Origin: Patiria pectinifera
Taxonomy: Eukaryota > Echinodermata > Asteroidea > Valvatida > Asterinidae
Length of the DNA stretch: 64,000 nucleotides
Assembly: GCA_029964075.1 (NCBI GenBank)
Contig: CM057129.1
Coordinates: forward strand, 17,165,430-17,229,429
Reading direction: 5' to 3'
Of the stretch, positions 13,501 through 23,585 are shown piece after piece (the stretch's first letter is position 1; every line of letters begins with the position of its first letter). Under the pieces are notes generated by a model, which saw only the letters and a list, made by a program, of their open reading frames with translations, did not search any database and was not told the origin of the DNA. A program made the position numbers and the translations under genes.

Positions 13501-16500
13501 GACTCTAGAATACTGGTTTCAGGTCTTAACCCGTTAGTCACTGTAGCCTAAAACTGCCAGACCACTCTATGGTTTTACTGAGTTTCAGTGAATAAACACA
13601 ATGTAATACAATGTAGAACAGGTGCTGGTGGGTTAATTGTCTTATTCACTCATATTTAGCCCTTGTCTATCCCCTATAATGTTGTGAATTTTAACCTTAA
13701 AGTCAAGCCCTATAAGACCCCTAAATCTTCCCGTTTGCCTCCCACCTTTTCGTCTTTCAGGATCGGAGGAACGATGCGCCCACTTCCACATTGGCAATGT
13801 ACAGCAGCTCCTCTGACAAGCGACGCTTGAAGTCCATCTGGTCAAACCACTGGGTGCGGTCTGCGTTGAAAGCGCCCTCTAGCAGTGAAGGTGGGACAGG
13901 TGTAGCATCCATCTGAGTATTGGAAACAGGTGTACTGCAAGTTAATTCTAACAATTACTTTTTATGGTAGGCAAAAAAGGATAAAGAGACAGAAATCTCA
14001 TCCAGGAAATTCTTAGTTGTATCATGTATCTCCTAGTTTTTTTCCCCTCAAATAATAATAATAATGTGTATTTATATAGCACATGTATCCACCGGCACTG
14101 ATGCTCAAGACGCTACATGATCACATCATTATTACCCTGTTCATTGGGCCAATGAAACATTCCAAATACCATCTCAGCTCCCCGGGGAGTATACAGCTTG
14201 ATGCTGCTATTTTGGAACAAAACAGCTAAAATCCATCACAATAACCATCTCTGCCCTCACAGGTACCCATTTACTCCTGGGTGGGGAGAAGCAATGAGTG
14301 ACAAAGTGCCTTGCCCAAGGGCAGACGCACCATAACCCCAGGCTGGACACAAACCCACAACCTGCAGAATTACCCGCAGACCATGAATTCAATGCTCCAG
14401 ACCACGAGGCAACGGCACTTCAAATCTTAGTGAATCTTGAGTCTAAACAGTACAGTAGCACATGGCGACAACTGAATATTTATGTGCCGATGAGCAATTG
14501 ATTTGTTTCGCTGGCGGACATGACAGGACCAGCTGTGTTTTCATCAGCTGGCATTACAGGAATGTATACTTTTTTTCAATCGATTACTTGAGTCCAAATC
14601 AAGATGATTTATTTCGTCTCCTATTTTATTTTGGCATTAAAGAGGGAGTCATCTTGTATTTAATCCATGATTTTAATGAATTTGACTGTATAATTTTTAT
14701 CAGACTTATATTATATTCTGTGCTTTGTAAGGCAACCGTTAAAACACATACAAACATGTCTTTAACGGAATCTTTGCTATCTAAATCAATCAATTATTTT
14801 TGGTGTTTGGATACTTCATTTATATTATTTATAAACCATAATAAATAGTAGACTATAAAAGGATCCAAAACTCATCATTTGATCCTTTCCCTAGGACAGA
14901 AATACACTTTTTAATGAAATTTTGCATTTAAATGATATCAAATCTACACAGGTGACATACCTTCTCAACTTAAGCTGTTCGTCTCCACTTCCAGGCTTCT
15001 TGTTGTAACCCACCTACGATAGACTTATGCTCAGGGACGTGGTAGTCTCTTTCACGAGCCACCTGTGGGCCAGACTCAGCAGTCTAGCCTTCTCTCTGGC
15101 CTGCAAGTCTCTCTGCTCTTTGACTTGGCTCTGCAAAAAACAGTTAAAAAAGATTTAAAGAAGATACTTTTTTCGAACTTTTTCAAGAATAACTGTAATC
15201 AGGCCCTAACCTAAAGGCTTATTATGAATGCAAATGCAAAGTGATTTTGGTAGGAAACATTCGCTGAGAAATTCGCTGGAGTTGAAATGTGTTCAACTTT
15301 TGCAAATTTGCAGTGCAAAACTTGCCCTGACGTTCGCATTTGCTTCACACCAAATATGAACCGGCCATTACCTGGAAGAACTTTGACGCAGCCCTGCCGG
15401 ACACACTGTTGGCTTTGAAGGAATTGTGGCAAGATTTCCAAAAGATCATCCGCCCGGCCTCTGTGAACCACACTTTGGATTTCTGGAGTCTGGCAAGTTT
15501 ACAAAGCAGCTGGAAAAGAAATGGGATAAAATATACTGTACACAGATATGCATCTCTTTGCTTACTCACTTTTCCCCTTTCTGATATATATCGTTTCACT
15601 TATTCTTGATATAGCAATACAACTGTTTATTGATGTGAAATATATTTGTTTACATCCTCACAATGCACATGTACCCGGTCTTTTAACAATACCTGTTCTA
15701 CAATGACTTGATCTACAGGCAGACCGGCGCTGGCAAATTCCTTGGCTTTCTGAAACAGCTTGGCCTCCTTCAGGCTCTCCAACACCCTGTGGCATTCATC
15801 CATGTACTCTGTGCCTTCCAGCAGGCAGGTTATGTTGGCGTGTATGGGGGTGTCTGTCAGGGCTTGTGTCATCTTGTGTAGCTTGTTGTAATCCGGCACT
15901 GTAAAAAAAAGACAATTGATTATGAAAACATTGCAGCCCTTTACATCACAGGAACGATTAACACAAAATGTGATTAAAGGGAATATGCAACATGTGCAAA
16001 CATCAAAAACAAAATCTACCAAAATATTTTGAAATACAAGTAAGATTTGAGGCTTTGCATGGTGGAGATACTAAATAATGAAAGGTTTGCGGAAACACCA
16101 TGTGCGAATAATTTCTCAACTAAGAGAGTGGTTCTGAAAAGAACCAGAGGTATAAACTCCTCATGAAATTACTGTTTTGTGACGTTCGTGGCCATTTTCT
16201 CCGTTTTCTACTTTTCGACATTTTGAAATACCTTACTGTCTAAAGCAACCTGTAAAATCATGGCACCTGGTGTGCTGTCATTTGTGCTGAAATCTTGAGA
16301 GAAAAAAAAGTTAATGGTATGAATACCCAAAACACTAGGATCCTTAAATTGACTTTTCTTCTGAGCCAGAAGTACTGACCTTGTCTGGATACAATCCTGG
16401 AGAAGTTAGCGTGAGCCAAGACCTCAAGCAGACAGAACGTATCCCAGTAGCTTGAGCAGGAAGCCACCATAGAGTAGACTACAGAGCTGGCTGTGTCCTC

Positions 16501-19500
16501 ATACCAACGCAGATCGCCAATCTTGAAAGCCGGGACGGGCCTCGGGCTGTGGGTCCCTGATCCCACAATGCCTTTCCTCCGACACTGATATTTTAAATGA
16601 GGACAAACCAACTCAATTCAGATCACCAACAGGGTTAACGACATGGCCAAATAAAACCCCGGATCATAGCTTTAGAAAATAAAAGACTTCCGAAGGACAA
16701 TTTCCAATGATACTTTCAATAAGAAACCACAGACGTGTACTCTAATGTACCTTGGATTTCTTGAGCCATACACATTATCTCTTGAACCTGATTTTGTGTG
16801 AATTTTTTCTTGTCTCCCCAATAAAAAGCTCGAAAAAGATGGGTTATTCCATAAATTTGGGGTCCAAATTTGTTTGTGATTGTGTCCCATATAACCATAG
16901 AGTGCTCAGGCTGTTTCAGGTGCTACAGGGAGTATTAGGCACGCTGGTTTGGGGCGGTACAGTAACTTAAGCGCTAAATGCCCAATTGTGACAATGACTA
17001 ACTACATTTTCCGACACAAAAAGGAACTCTCACGTGAAATACAAGCATAACAAGCACACTGATGTAGTGTGAACCATTCATTCTCACCTTCAAGATGGCC
17101 GTGTGGAAATCTTGGAGGTATGTTTTTGCCTGAGACGTGTCGCATTTGACCAGCATCGCTTCACAGAAATTCAGGAACGGATTCATGGCACAATCCTGCA
17201 GAAACAGACAACAATAATCACATGGTAAGTCCTGACTAAGCAAACATGTGATTATTGACAATGGATGCAATGCTATAAAAGTGATCACAGCAATATGTCT
17301 TGCTCAAGGACACAAGTATCAAGATAAGTGGTTTCAAACCCAAATGGCGACATAAAACAAGGGTCTAAAGCTGAAAACATGACCAACAAAATTTCTATCA
17401 CAAATTTTTCATTTTCCTCGCTGTTTTCTAAATACACCCCAAAATTTACCTTATCAAAAATGTAGAAGCCCTTGGCGAGGAGTGTCACCAGACCAGTTGC
17501 CATGGCAACCTCAACGATGGTCGCCAGCTCATCCAGAGTCCAACTATGCCACTGAACGGACGCCATGGACTCAGTGACCTTTTCCACTGAGGTGGGGCCA
17601 TCAAGTGAGGTCAAGAGCCACGTACAGAGACAGTCTAATGTCACACAATCCTAGCCAAAAAAAAGTCACGGAAAAGGTTAAAGTTCCAACGCCAAGTTCT
17701 TTGTCAAGAAACCTTTCAAAATGTAGTTTCACTCCAATTAATGTACCTTGTAGCAGGCAGCGATGACAGCAAGTATTGGTTCCCTGAGTGCTACAGCGTG
17801 TGCTAACAGTGACTTCCAAGGGATCGGCGTGGTGTTACATTCAAACAAGACACCAAACAGGTCCTTGGGAACTCGGTTTATGTCAAGCTCTGTACAAAAC
17901 AAAAACAAAATGACATCAGCAGAAAATAAAGTACTTCACACCATATGAACGAACCAGTGTGCATAAACGCCACAGTGGTCACAATAGACCCTCTCATAGA
18001 CAGCCATCTTCGTAGGAAAATGTTCTGCGATTCAACGCCATCAGGTACGTGCGCGCTGTGTGCAAAATGTTCTAAACACGCGCGCATGTTGTTCGAAATG
18101 TCTTCGAATTACAGCGCAGCTGATGCACGTCACGAAAATTTGACTTTCAAAATACCGCTGCACATGATAATCTGTAGGCAATGACGTCATTTGAGAGAGA
18201 CCTAGGAAAAAATGTTGCAACCTGACGCCACTTCAGCAGTTGTGTACAAAGTCTATGGAGTGTCAAGGAAATTTTCTTTAACAAAGTTGGAAATGTTGTC
18301 AAGTCCCAGATTCATGTGTTATCGTCATTTTTGCAATGACTGACCTTCATTGAGATGATATATAAAGAAAAAGTGGTGTCAGGTTGCAACATTTTCTCAG
18401 AGATCTGTAGAGTACCAAAGTCTGACGTCAACTGTCTTTGTTCTAGTTCACACGCTGTTTCGTGCACTGATATCTTCACACACTTAAGCTATGCGTCTGA
18501 ACCAGAATATGCGGCACACTTCGGTACTCTATTTTGTTCCTCTTCGTAGTCCATTTATTTTGTGTGTGTTTATGCGTACTGCGCTGAACGGGCCTCCACG
18601 CATGATAACAAGAGACAAAACACATACATCCATGTGCAAAGGTTCTTTTCCACAAGAAGCTATGTTAAAAACCAGGTTTGGTTTACCCTTGTCAGGTAAT
18701 TTTTGCCATTTCGAATACCTTCTGGTACAACAATTTGTGGGATGCCTTCATCTGTAGACATAGCATCCTCACTACCGCATGTAGTGTCATCTTCAGAGCT
18801 CATGTCCGTATCTGTAGGAATAGAAACAGAATGGAACTATTTATTCATCATCCCACATGAAATCCATGAGTTGAGTATGCTCTTTCTAATGCACATGGAC
18901 AAATAACAAATGCAAAAAAAAAGGTCCTTAAGATTTTCTTTAAGGGATCTTGTTTCATCTGCAAAAAAAACCATAGTAATCAACTTGACTTACTTTGTCG
19001 TCGTAAAAACCCAACTCTCTGGTAGTAATGTGCCTTGATGTCTCGGTTGCGTTGGCCAGACTGCGTGACTGGCCGACTGACCGAGCTAGGCTGGTCATCC
19101 CTGAGGATGGCCGGTCCCCGGTGGAGGTTGCGGAAGGCATCCTGAAGATGCTCCCTGACGGTAGTACTCCTAAACCTTGGCAGCAAATCAAGTACCTATT
19201 GGGGAATGGAATCCAGAATGCTGTAGAGATTTTGTAGGTCCATGAACAGAAGGATTCACCGAGTTTCCGAGACCCAATCTCAGGGAGAAAAATGCCGGTA
19301 AGCACATCATGATTTTTTATGATTAGTGGAAAATCAGCTGAGATTATCCATGCTTACACAAATGATGAGATAGTTGAGGATGTGAAAAAATGCTAATTAT
19401 TCAAGGTATCACAGTTTTTTTCTGCTTTAGTTAGCATTTGGTTGTAAACCAGTGCAATGAAACTAGGCCTGGGCTTTACTAGTTGAAAATCTTGGGTCTT

Positions 19501-22500
19501 TTTAACAACAGCTACAAATCCAAAATTTCAGTTTGTAATCCATTTTTGGCTAAGGTAGGAAAATCTGACTTCCGTAGTTTTCCTCGGCCCGGAAGTCCAA
19601 AGTCCAATTTTATTTTTTCTGTGAGTTTCAGTTATCATCGAATTCATTTCAAGAAGCTTCCATCCTAGGAACTTCCCTATGAAATTCCGTATTCATCCAA
19701 ATTAAGGAGAGGGAAGTGCCCACCTGTTGCTTCGGATACTGGTGCCCCTGCACAAAACAGGTGAGGTGCAACCACTGGTTGTCTGATGCGCACTGCGCGG
19801 GGTAGACGGCACTGAGGGGCAGTTTGTGACGTCGGCAGAAGTGAATGGCCAAGGACCACTCCTCTGATGCTTCCCATGAGGATCTGACACAGCCAAAAAA
19901 TGTAGACAAGAATAATAAAAAAGAGAAAAATGGAGTTATTTCTCAAAACTCCTTTTGAGATTCAGGCTCCAGGTTTCTGATTTAAGGTCCTTTTATTCAG
20001 AATCCTGGCTCAATAAAACATGTTTAAAAAAGGTCCGAGTCACATGTAGGACCAGTGTCTGACTTGCGCCACCTAACGGCCTGACAGTAACAACTACTGA
20101 TGAATGGCAATGATGTTGCTCGAAACTTCAAGAAGAACCAGTAAGTTTGATTGTGTACGAATAACATATCTCCCTTCAATTATACATCAAACACAATCAG
20201 ATGAACCAAAATCAAGGATTTACTGAAGATTACGGCCAGAACCACATGGAGAACTCAGAAAAATTGAAAATCTATTCAAACAAGAAAATTGCACAACATC
20301 GGAATCACCGAGTGTTCATCACGTAGCTCAGGAAAATCACACGATTTATTGGGACAACAGCAAAGTCTTGGACAGAGAAACAGTAAGATTTACAAGATAG
20401 GTGAAAGAAGTAATCTGGATTAGGAAAACGGAGAACACGAACAGGGACGAGGGAGACTAAATTTGCGGGAGCATTGTCGGGCTCGCGACACCTAGATGCT
20501 AGCAACTTCTGATGAATGGCAACGATGTTGCTTAAAACGTCAAGAAAAAAACTACTAAGTTTGATTGGGTAAAAATAATGTATTTGTCTTCAAGCAGTGC
20601 CTGAGTCTGTAACTTCAACATGATATTTAGATGAAAGTAACCAAAGCAGACTCAAATCCACAGCATTTGTATAAATAGAGTAAGTTTGTTCATGCACTGA
20701 CTCTGGTAGGGAATCTTGTCACAAAAAAACAGCAACCAGACAAAAAGGCAATGGATTTTGTTAAGAAAATCTCCACTTTCTTCTCTCATCTTTGACACAG
20801 AGGATAAAGAGAAAAGTACACACTTACAAGTCAACTTTTATGAGATTGAGCTTGCTTGTGATGGCAACCTCCAACAATCTCAGGACTTCTTCAGCGTTGC
20901 TCTTTGAGCCTTGAAGACATGCAAGCAGCCTCTTCACTGGGATACACACAAAAAATGTAGGGGAAAAAAAATCATTTTCAAATCCAGTTTTAATTTGATA
21001 TTCTGAAGTACACAGACAATTTCACCCGTCTGCTAAACATGTGAAAACAACTGCAGACAACACTTAAATATTTGACCCGTGATCCCCAAATCTGACTGAG
21101 ACTAAGTACATTTTGGGGCAAATTCGGCAGGATTGGATATTTAGGTCAAAGGATTTCTTACCATGGGAAGGATTGTGACAAAAGAAAAAAGGCCATTCCA
21201 AAACTGGAGGTTGCTGGGAATAGTGTTATCAGTCTCAGGAATTGTAGTTGGAATGCACAGATGTAATAAAAAAAAAAAGGTCTAACCAGACTCTCCATAT
21301 TGCTTATTTACCCAGATTTTGTTCCAGTTGCTCCTTGTCCTTCCTGGTCTTGGCCCCGCCTCCCCCTCTGGATTCCGTGTGCTCCAGTATGGTCAGGGCA
21401 GCCTGGAGGTCAATGCGTATGGACAGGCTATCCTGCCCCAGCATCTCCACGAATGCCACGCAGGCCGCAGCGACGGTACGATTGGAGAAATGCTTGATGG
21501 CCGTGCAATAGGCCTTCAGGTATGCGGCTAGGAGCCTAGTGGCATAAGAGTGGACATTTCTGTCAATGTACTATGGGTGGAAAAAGGTCTCCCCAGCCCA
21601 ACAAAATGATTCCAAAGTCACATTTTAGTAAAACCTGAAAAATCTTGGACAACATAAATTGGTAGGAAATGCCACAATTTTCTCTCAGTCTAACATTTTG
21701 TTGCAATATCAATATGAAAAGCTGACAATCCATGGCAATTCAAATAAACAACAAAGTGAAAAGAAGTCTATGAAATTCATTTTGTAAAATTCTCTCTAAA
21801 TGCTAAATATGTGTCTCTCCGAGGCTAAAACATTCTAACGTCTAAATGAAATTGTGCTAGGGTCTACCACGCAACCCTCTTAAAATTTGTTACGGCAATA
21901 TTTACAAGAAATACAACCAATAAAAACAATGCATACATCATAATGTCTCACACATTTTTTTTCCGAAATACAAAACCAACAAGACACCACAGAAAGATAT
22001 CATGATGGAAATTCAGAAGAAATGAGTACAGCCAATTCTAAAATATCACCATCATCTTTATTTTCCATCTCAAACTATCCTTGATTAGACTCCAACAGGA
22101 CCGCAGACATAACAAGATAGAAAGATTCTAATGAAACTTTTACTTTTTCTTGGTCGGTGTTCCTCCTCCCTGTAGCTGGCTGGCCAGGAATGCTAGGTAG
22201 GCAAAGGAGGGTCTGCCTTGGTACAGGTAGTAGGTGAAGCGGAAGGCCTCGGAGTAGGCGTAACGATCTGTGAGATACTGCTGGGAGAAGTGGGGCATCT
22301 CGGTACGATCTGAAAAAAAAAACCAAGCAGGCAGTGATGAAACTGAGATAGTTGGGATGGACCACAAGTCCGTTACAAGTCACCAACCCCAAGTCGACTA
22401 AAAAGCTATTTTACTGAAAAGTAAAAAAGACATTCCTTTGTTTTTGTTATCCCCTGTTGCTTGTGACTGAACTTGTGATCCATTACAGGTACCTCAAATA

Positions 22501-22847
22501 CTGCGCTGCTTTGCAGTCATCGTTTTTGTCAGATTTGGATTCAAGCTCGAAACCAAAACAATTACTTAGTAGACTCAAGGTGCACTTGAGCACAAAACTT
22601 CCAGAACAAGCTCAGGTCCAGACTTGACTTGAACCCTGACTGAAATGTACACTTGATTCTGGGCAAATCTACTGTCACTGTTTTAGCCTGGCAGGTGGAA
22701 AATCGAAGCCTATTTTTTGTGGCAATATTGTTGGAGACAAGCTGTTTGTGGGTTACAACCAAAATCGCTGAACTCACCTCGTTTGTTGACCAGTGGGTTA
22801 GTAGTCTGCCATTTGAACAGCCTGGCTGGATCGTAGGGACAGTTGCC
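4345..22847 (-). CDS. SPG11: Spatacsin (SPG11), C-terminal ~1,400 codons in 27 exons; 5' part missing
   Basis: Exons, 5' to 3': 22778-22847, 22144-22309, 21312-21559, 20828-20936, 19724-19883, 18994-19195, 18719-18811, 17747-17889, 17450-17650, 17088-17195, 16380-16584, 15693-15898, 15372-15509, 14961-15130, 13784-13934 (3' end uncertain), 12423-12738, 11296-11450, 10616-10753, 10079-10151, 9198-9377, 8292-8434, 7493-7597, 7119-7287, 6484-6560, 6223-6372, 5014-5165, 4345-4519. Phases agree at every junction. Diagnostic stretches versus remembered human SPG11 are RLLTGVGRYCEMSYILD (human RLLTGIGRYNEMTYIFD), ALLDYLKRC, VIQGDFKYLED and the Spatacsin_C tail MKKLLGYCDDV. Spatacsin works with spastizin and AP-5 in autophagic lysosome reformation. 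The C-terminal half is helical-repeat sequence. One GC donor and one in-frame TAG occur. The upstream coding half is not found; a gap begins 240 bases beyond the first visible exon. Confidence 0.93.
5166..6222 (-). other. SPG11 intron with short tandem and dispersed repeats
   Basis: At 5270-5345 a small minisatellite repeats GAGTCCAGACTCAAGTCC-like units. At 5330-5735 and 5940-6060 degenerate CCAGTTAACCCACTT-like phrases recur. At 5738-5870 GGGCCGACTTCACGAAAC followed by alternating CTTAAG/TCTTAG words looks like one end of a dispersed element, without a visible partner. No exon is evident. Confidence 0.5.
7690..7800. repeat. Short dispersed repeat (family also at 12303, 13526, 16890)
   Basis: GGTGGTTTGGGGCGGCACAG near 7750 is matched by GCTGGTTTGGGGCGGTACAG near 16945. 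The flanking CAGTGCTAAG...TACA parallels GAGTGCTCAG...TACA there. It lies in the intron upstream of exon 7493-7597. Confidence 0.45.
8013..8191 (+). mobile_element. tRNA-derived SINE
   Basis: A tRNA-like head at about 8045-8110 has an A-box-like GGTCAAGTGGTAAG and a B-box GGGTTCGAGTTCC. The pseudo-anticodon region CACTAGAAAG recalls tRNA-Ser. The body (AACACACTGAGTATACAGTG ... GGTGAAGGGCAAAAC) is shared almost base for base with the minus-strand copy at 59327-59504 and its fragment at 59574-59641. The head starts in both copies with CATCAGATTCGAAC. Confidence 0.82.
9037..9170. mobile_element. Palindromic MITE with CACTA ends
   Basis: The 134-bp block is nearly one complete inverted repeat. 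It opens CACTATGACCCAGAAATGTC and its complement opens CACTAGGAACCAGACATGTC. GACAAAATGTCTG pairs with CAGACATTTTGTC around the centre CTGAACA...TGTTCAG. CACTA termini suggest an EnSpm/CACTA source. It sits in a spatacsin intron. Confidence 0.68.
9622..9697 (+). pseudogene. Degenerate tRNA-like sequence
   Basis: The acceptor arm GGCTGGA pairs with TCCAGTG over six positions, the D stem GCTC/GAGC is perfect, the A-box TAGCTCAGTTGG is canonical and the B-box is ACGTTCAAATC. The anticodon and T stems carry mismatches, and U33 is replaced. It reads as a tRNA pseudogene or SINE head and not as a working tRNA. Confidence 0.5.
10616..10753 (-). CDS. SPG11: Spatacsin exon using a GC 5' splice site
   Basis: This 46-codon exon (VLGSSYRSVV ... 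EMTDAQ) is followed by CAG|GCAAGT, a classic non-canonical GC donor. The next exon starts VAGFLCEAVITS after TTTTGTAG. Both are phase 0, and the joined protein aligns with remembered human FISTQGLKPDTVAELVAEEV. No nearby GT keeps the frame. Confidence 0.82.
10754..11295 (-). other. SPG11 intron, no gene seen
   Basis: It is slightly richer in GC and CpG than neighbouring introns (for example CACCACGCGCTCGTAC near 11060). GGCATGGCG...TGCCATGCC near 11200 forms a small hairpin. I cannot assign either to a known element. Confidence 0.4.
11713..11906. mobile_element. TTAA-bounded MITE
   Basis: It opens TTAACCCCTTGCCGCCGG and closes AGAGTCAAAGGGTTAA, so TTAACCC-type ends face each other. The interior contains CACTG/CAGTG words and no coding frame of note. 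It resembles 58651-58870 in its ends. A piggyBac/Kolobok-type origin is inferred. Confidence 0.58.
12303..12415. mobile_element. Short TTAA-type MITE, partner of 13526-13636 in inverted orientation
   Basis: Its complement TTAACCCTTCAATCACTGTA ... CCATAGAGTGCTCGG in mirror matches 13526-13636 (TTAACCCGTTAGTCACTGTA). Shared words include ACATTGTAT and AACACAATG. It runs up to the donor of spatacsin exon 12423-12738. Confidence 0.55.
12423..12738 (-). CDS. SPG11: Spatacsin exon with glycine-rich insertion
   Basis: This 105-codon exon begins EVHALNLILSQLLDKCC and continues HPHQDLAIILTSIQLASAY, the conserved helical segment. It then carries a low-complexity insert (GSGLGAGGIGGGIGRGRTRK) before SASS. 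The insert lies where the human protein has a serine-rich linker, so it is probably a flexible loop. Acceptor TTTGCAG, donor GTAAGT. Confidence 0.9.
12817..12975 (+). mobile_element. Diverged tRNA-derived SINE related to 8013-8191
   Basis: GATGTCTGCACTAGTAAGTAGGAGG parallels CATCTGCACTAGAAAGCAGGAGG of the 8-kb SINE, given here in short words: TCTGCACTAG, then AGGAGGTC. The tail GGTTGGTGAAGGGCATAAAC parallels GGTGAAGGGCAAAAC. Box B is decayed. Confidence 0.6.
13293..13462. mobile_element. Pogo/Tigger-like MITE with TA duplication
   Basis: CAGTGAAATCTTGATAAGTC at the left faces GACTTATCGAGATTTCACTG at the right, and both ends are flanked by TA (13291-13292, 13463-13464). This is the end structure of mariner/pogo elements. 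The 170-bp length leaves no room for a transposase. Confidence 0.78.
13526..13636. mobile_element. Short TTAA-type MITE
   Basis: A 111-bp block opens TTAACCCGTT and closes GGTGGGTTAA. It is homologous in reverse to 12303-12415 and shares CCATAGAGTG-type words with 16890-16978. Confidence 0.55.
14050..14425 (-). mobile_element. tRNA-derived SINE with AATAAT tail
   Basis: On the minus strand a tRNA-like head (GCCTCGTGGTCTGGAGC, box-B-like GGTTGTGGGTTTGTGTCC) is followed by CTTGGGCAAGGCACTTTGTC and GTAAATGGGTACCTGTGAGG. It ends in an (AAT)n-like tail seen on the plus strand as AATAATAATAATAATG. These phrases are familiar from SINEs of marine deuterostomes. Confidence 0.7.
14961..15130 (-). CDS. 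SPG11: Spatacsin exon containing an in-frame TAG
   Basis: The exon starts SQVKEQRDLQAREKARLLSL then AHRWLVKE, matching human LLTLAGHWLAQ from memory. It ends DEQLKLR plus two bases, so phases with both neighbours are correct. The frame is interrupted by TAG at 15014-15016. In the next frame the middle of the exon reads VGGLQQEAWKWRR with no stop, which resembles the human LEELEKQIWLCRI segment. Either a nonsense change or two compensating small indels (biological or sequencing) explains this. Confidence 0.7.
16890..16978. repeat. Dispersed short repeat
   Basis: ACCATAGAGTGCTCAGGCTG is shared with 12370 (ACCATAGAGTGCTCGGGC), and GGTTTGGGGCGGTACAG with 7752. It is probably a fragment of the family at 12303 and 13526. 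Confidence 0.5.
17985..18204. mobile_element. MITE, family copy 1 (second copy 55750-55969)
   Basis: It opens TAGACCCTCTCATAG and closes TGACGTCATTTGAGAGAGAC plus CTA. The interior holds CGCGC-rich words and CTGATGCACGTCACGA. The copy at 55750 matches in the same orientation (GTGACGTCATTTGAGAGAGA, CAACGCAATCAGGTGCG versus CAACGCCATCAGGTACG). No coding frame. Confidence 0.65.
18208..18395. mobile_element. Small inverted-repeat element
   Basis: AAATGTTGCAACCTGACGCC at 18209 faces GGTGTCAGGTTGCAACATTT at 18375 around a 140-bp core, with about 24 paired bases and one mismatch. It abuts the previous MITE within four bases, so the two may be one composite unit. Confidence 0.6.
20060..20600 (+). 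mobile_element. Penelope-like element remnant (GIY-YIG endonuclease tail) between direct repeats
   Basis: The plus strand encodes HVAQENHTIYWDNSKVLDRE and then VKEVIWIRKTENTNRDEGD. This is the C-terminal end of the GIY-YIG endonuclease region of Penelope-like retroelements (H..eN.H..d...kvldrE...k..kE.i.I.k....nrd.G). It lies between two direct copies of about 95 bp (TGATGAATGGCAATGATGTT near 20098; TGATGAATGGCAACGATGTT near 20510), as expected for the family's pseudo-LTRs. The reverse transcriptase is absent and the piece is broken. It sits in a spatacsin intron. Confidence 0.72.
21560..22143 (-). other. SPG11 intron, nothing further seen
   Basis: AT-rich sequence with no repeats or exons that I can recognise. 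The donor after 22144 is GTAAAAG. The acceptor before 21559 is TTGACAG; a nearer ATAG is rejected because it breaks the phase. Confidence 0.5.
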
Positions 22848-23085
22848 CTGCAATGGGCAAATGACAACAACAACAGTTAATTTTACATATCAACATAATA
22901 ATTTAACTTCTCTGAAGAATATAAGAGCTAGATCCAATGTGGCAAAGAACATATAATGACGTGATATCATTAAATGTGATAAACAGAACATCAGATACAG
23001 CAACTGTCAACAATTTTTTCTTCAGCATTCTGGGCAAATGCTACATCTCATTTTCATGCAAGGCATCAGTCTTCAAACAACTGAA

Positions 23086-23585
23086 NNNNNNNNNNNNNNN
23101 NNNNNNNNNNNNNNNNNNNNNNNNNNNNNNNNNNNNNNNNNNNNNNNNNNNNNNNNNNNNNNNNNNNNNNNNNNNNNNNNNNNNNNNNNNNNNNNNNNNN
23201 NNNNNNNNNNNNNNNNNNNNNNNNNNNNNNNNNNNNNNNNNNNNNNNNNNNNNNNNNNNNNNNNNNNNNNNNNNNNNNNNNNNNNNNNNNNNNNNNNNNN
23301 NNNNNNNNNNNNNNNNNNNNNNNNNNNNNNNNNNNNNNNNNNNNNNNNNNNNNNNNNNNNNNNNNNNNNNNNNNNNNNNNNNNNNNNNNNNNNNNNNNNN
23401 NNNNNNNNNNNNNNNNNNNNNNNNNNNNNNNNNNNNNNNNNNNNNNNNNNNNNNNNNNNNNNNNNNNNNNNNNNNNNNNNNNNNNNNNNNNNNNNNNNNN
23501 NNNNNNNNNNNNNNNNNNNNNNNNNNNNNNNNNNNNNNNNNNNNNNNNNNNNNNNNNNNNNNNNNNNNNNNNNNNNNNNNNNNNN
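23086..23585. other. Assembly gap, 500 N
   Basis: Exactly 500 undetermined bases, a usual placeholder length and so not a measured distance. It separates the spatacsin gene from the satellite array. Confidence 0.98.

Noticed and set aside
18355-18906. Several short plus-strand frames opposite spatacsin
   Set aside because: They are antisense shadows across intron and exon 18719-18811, without splice sites or homology.
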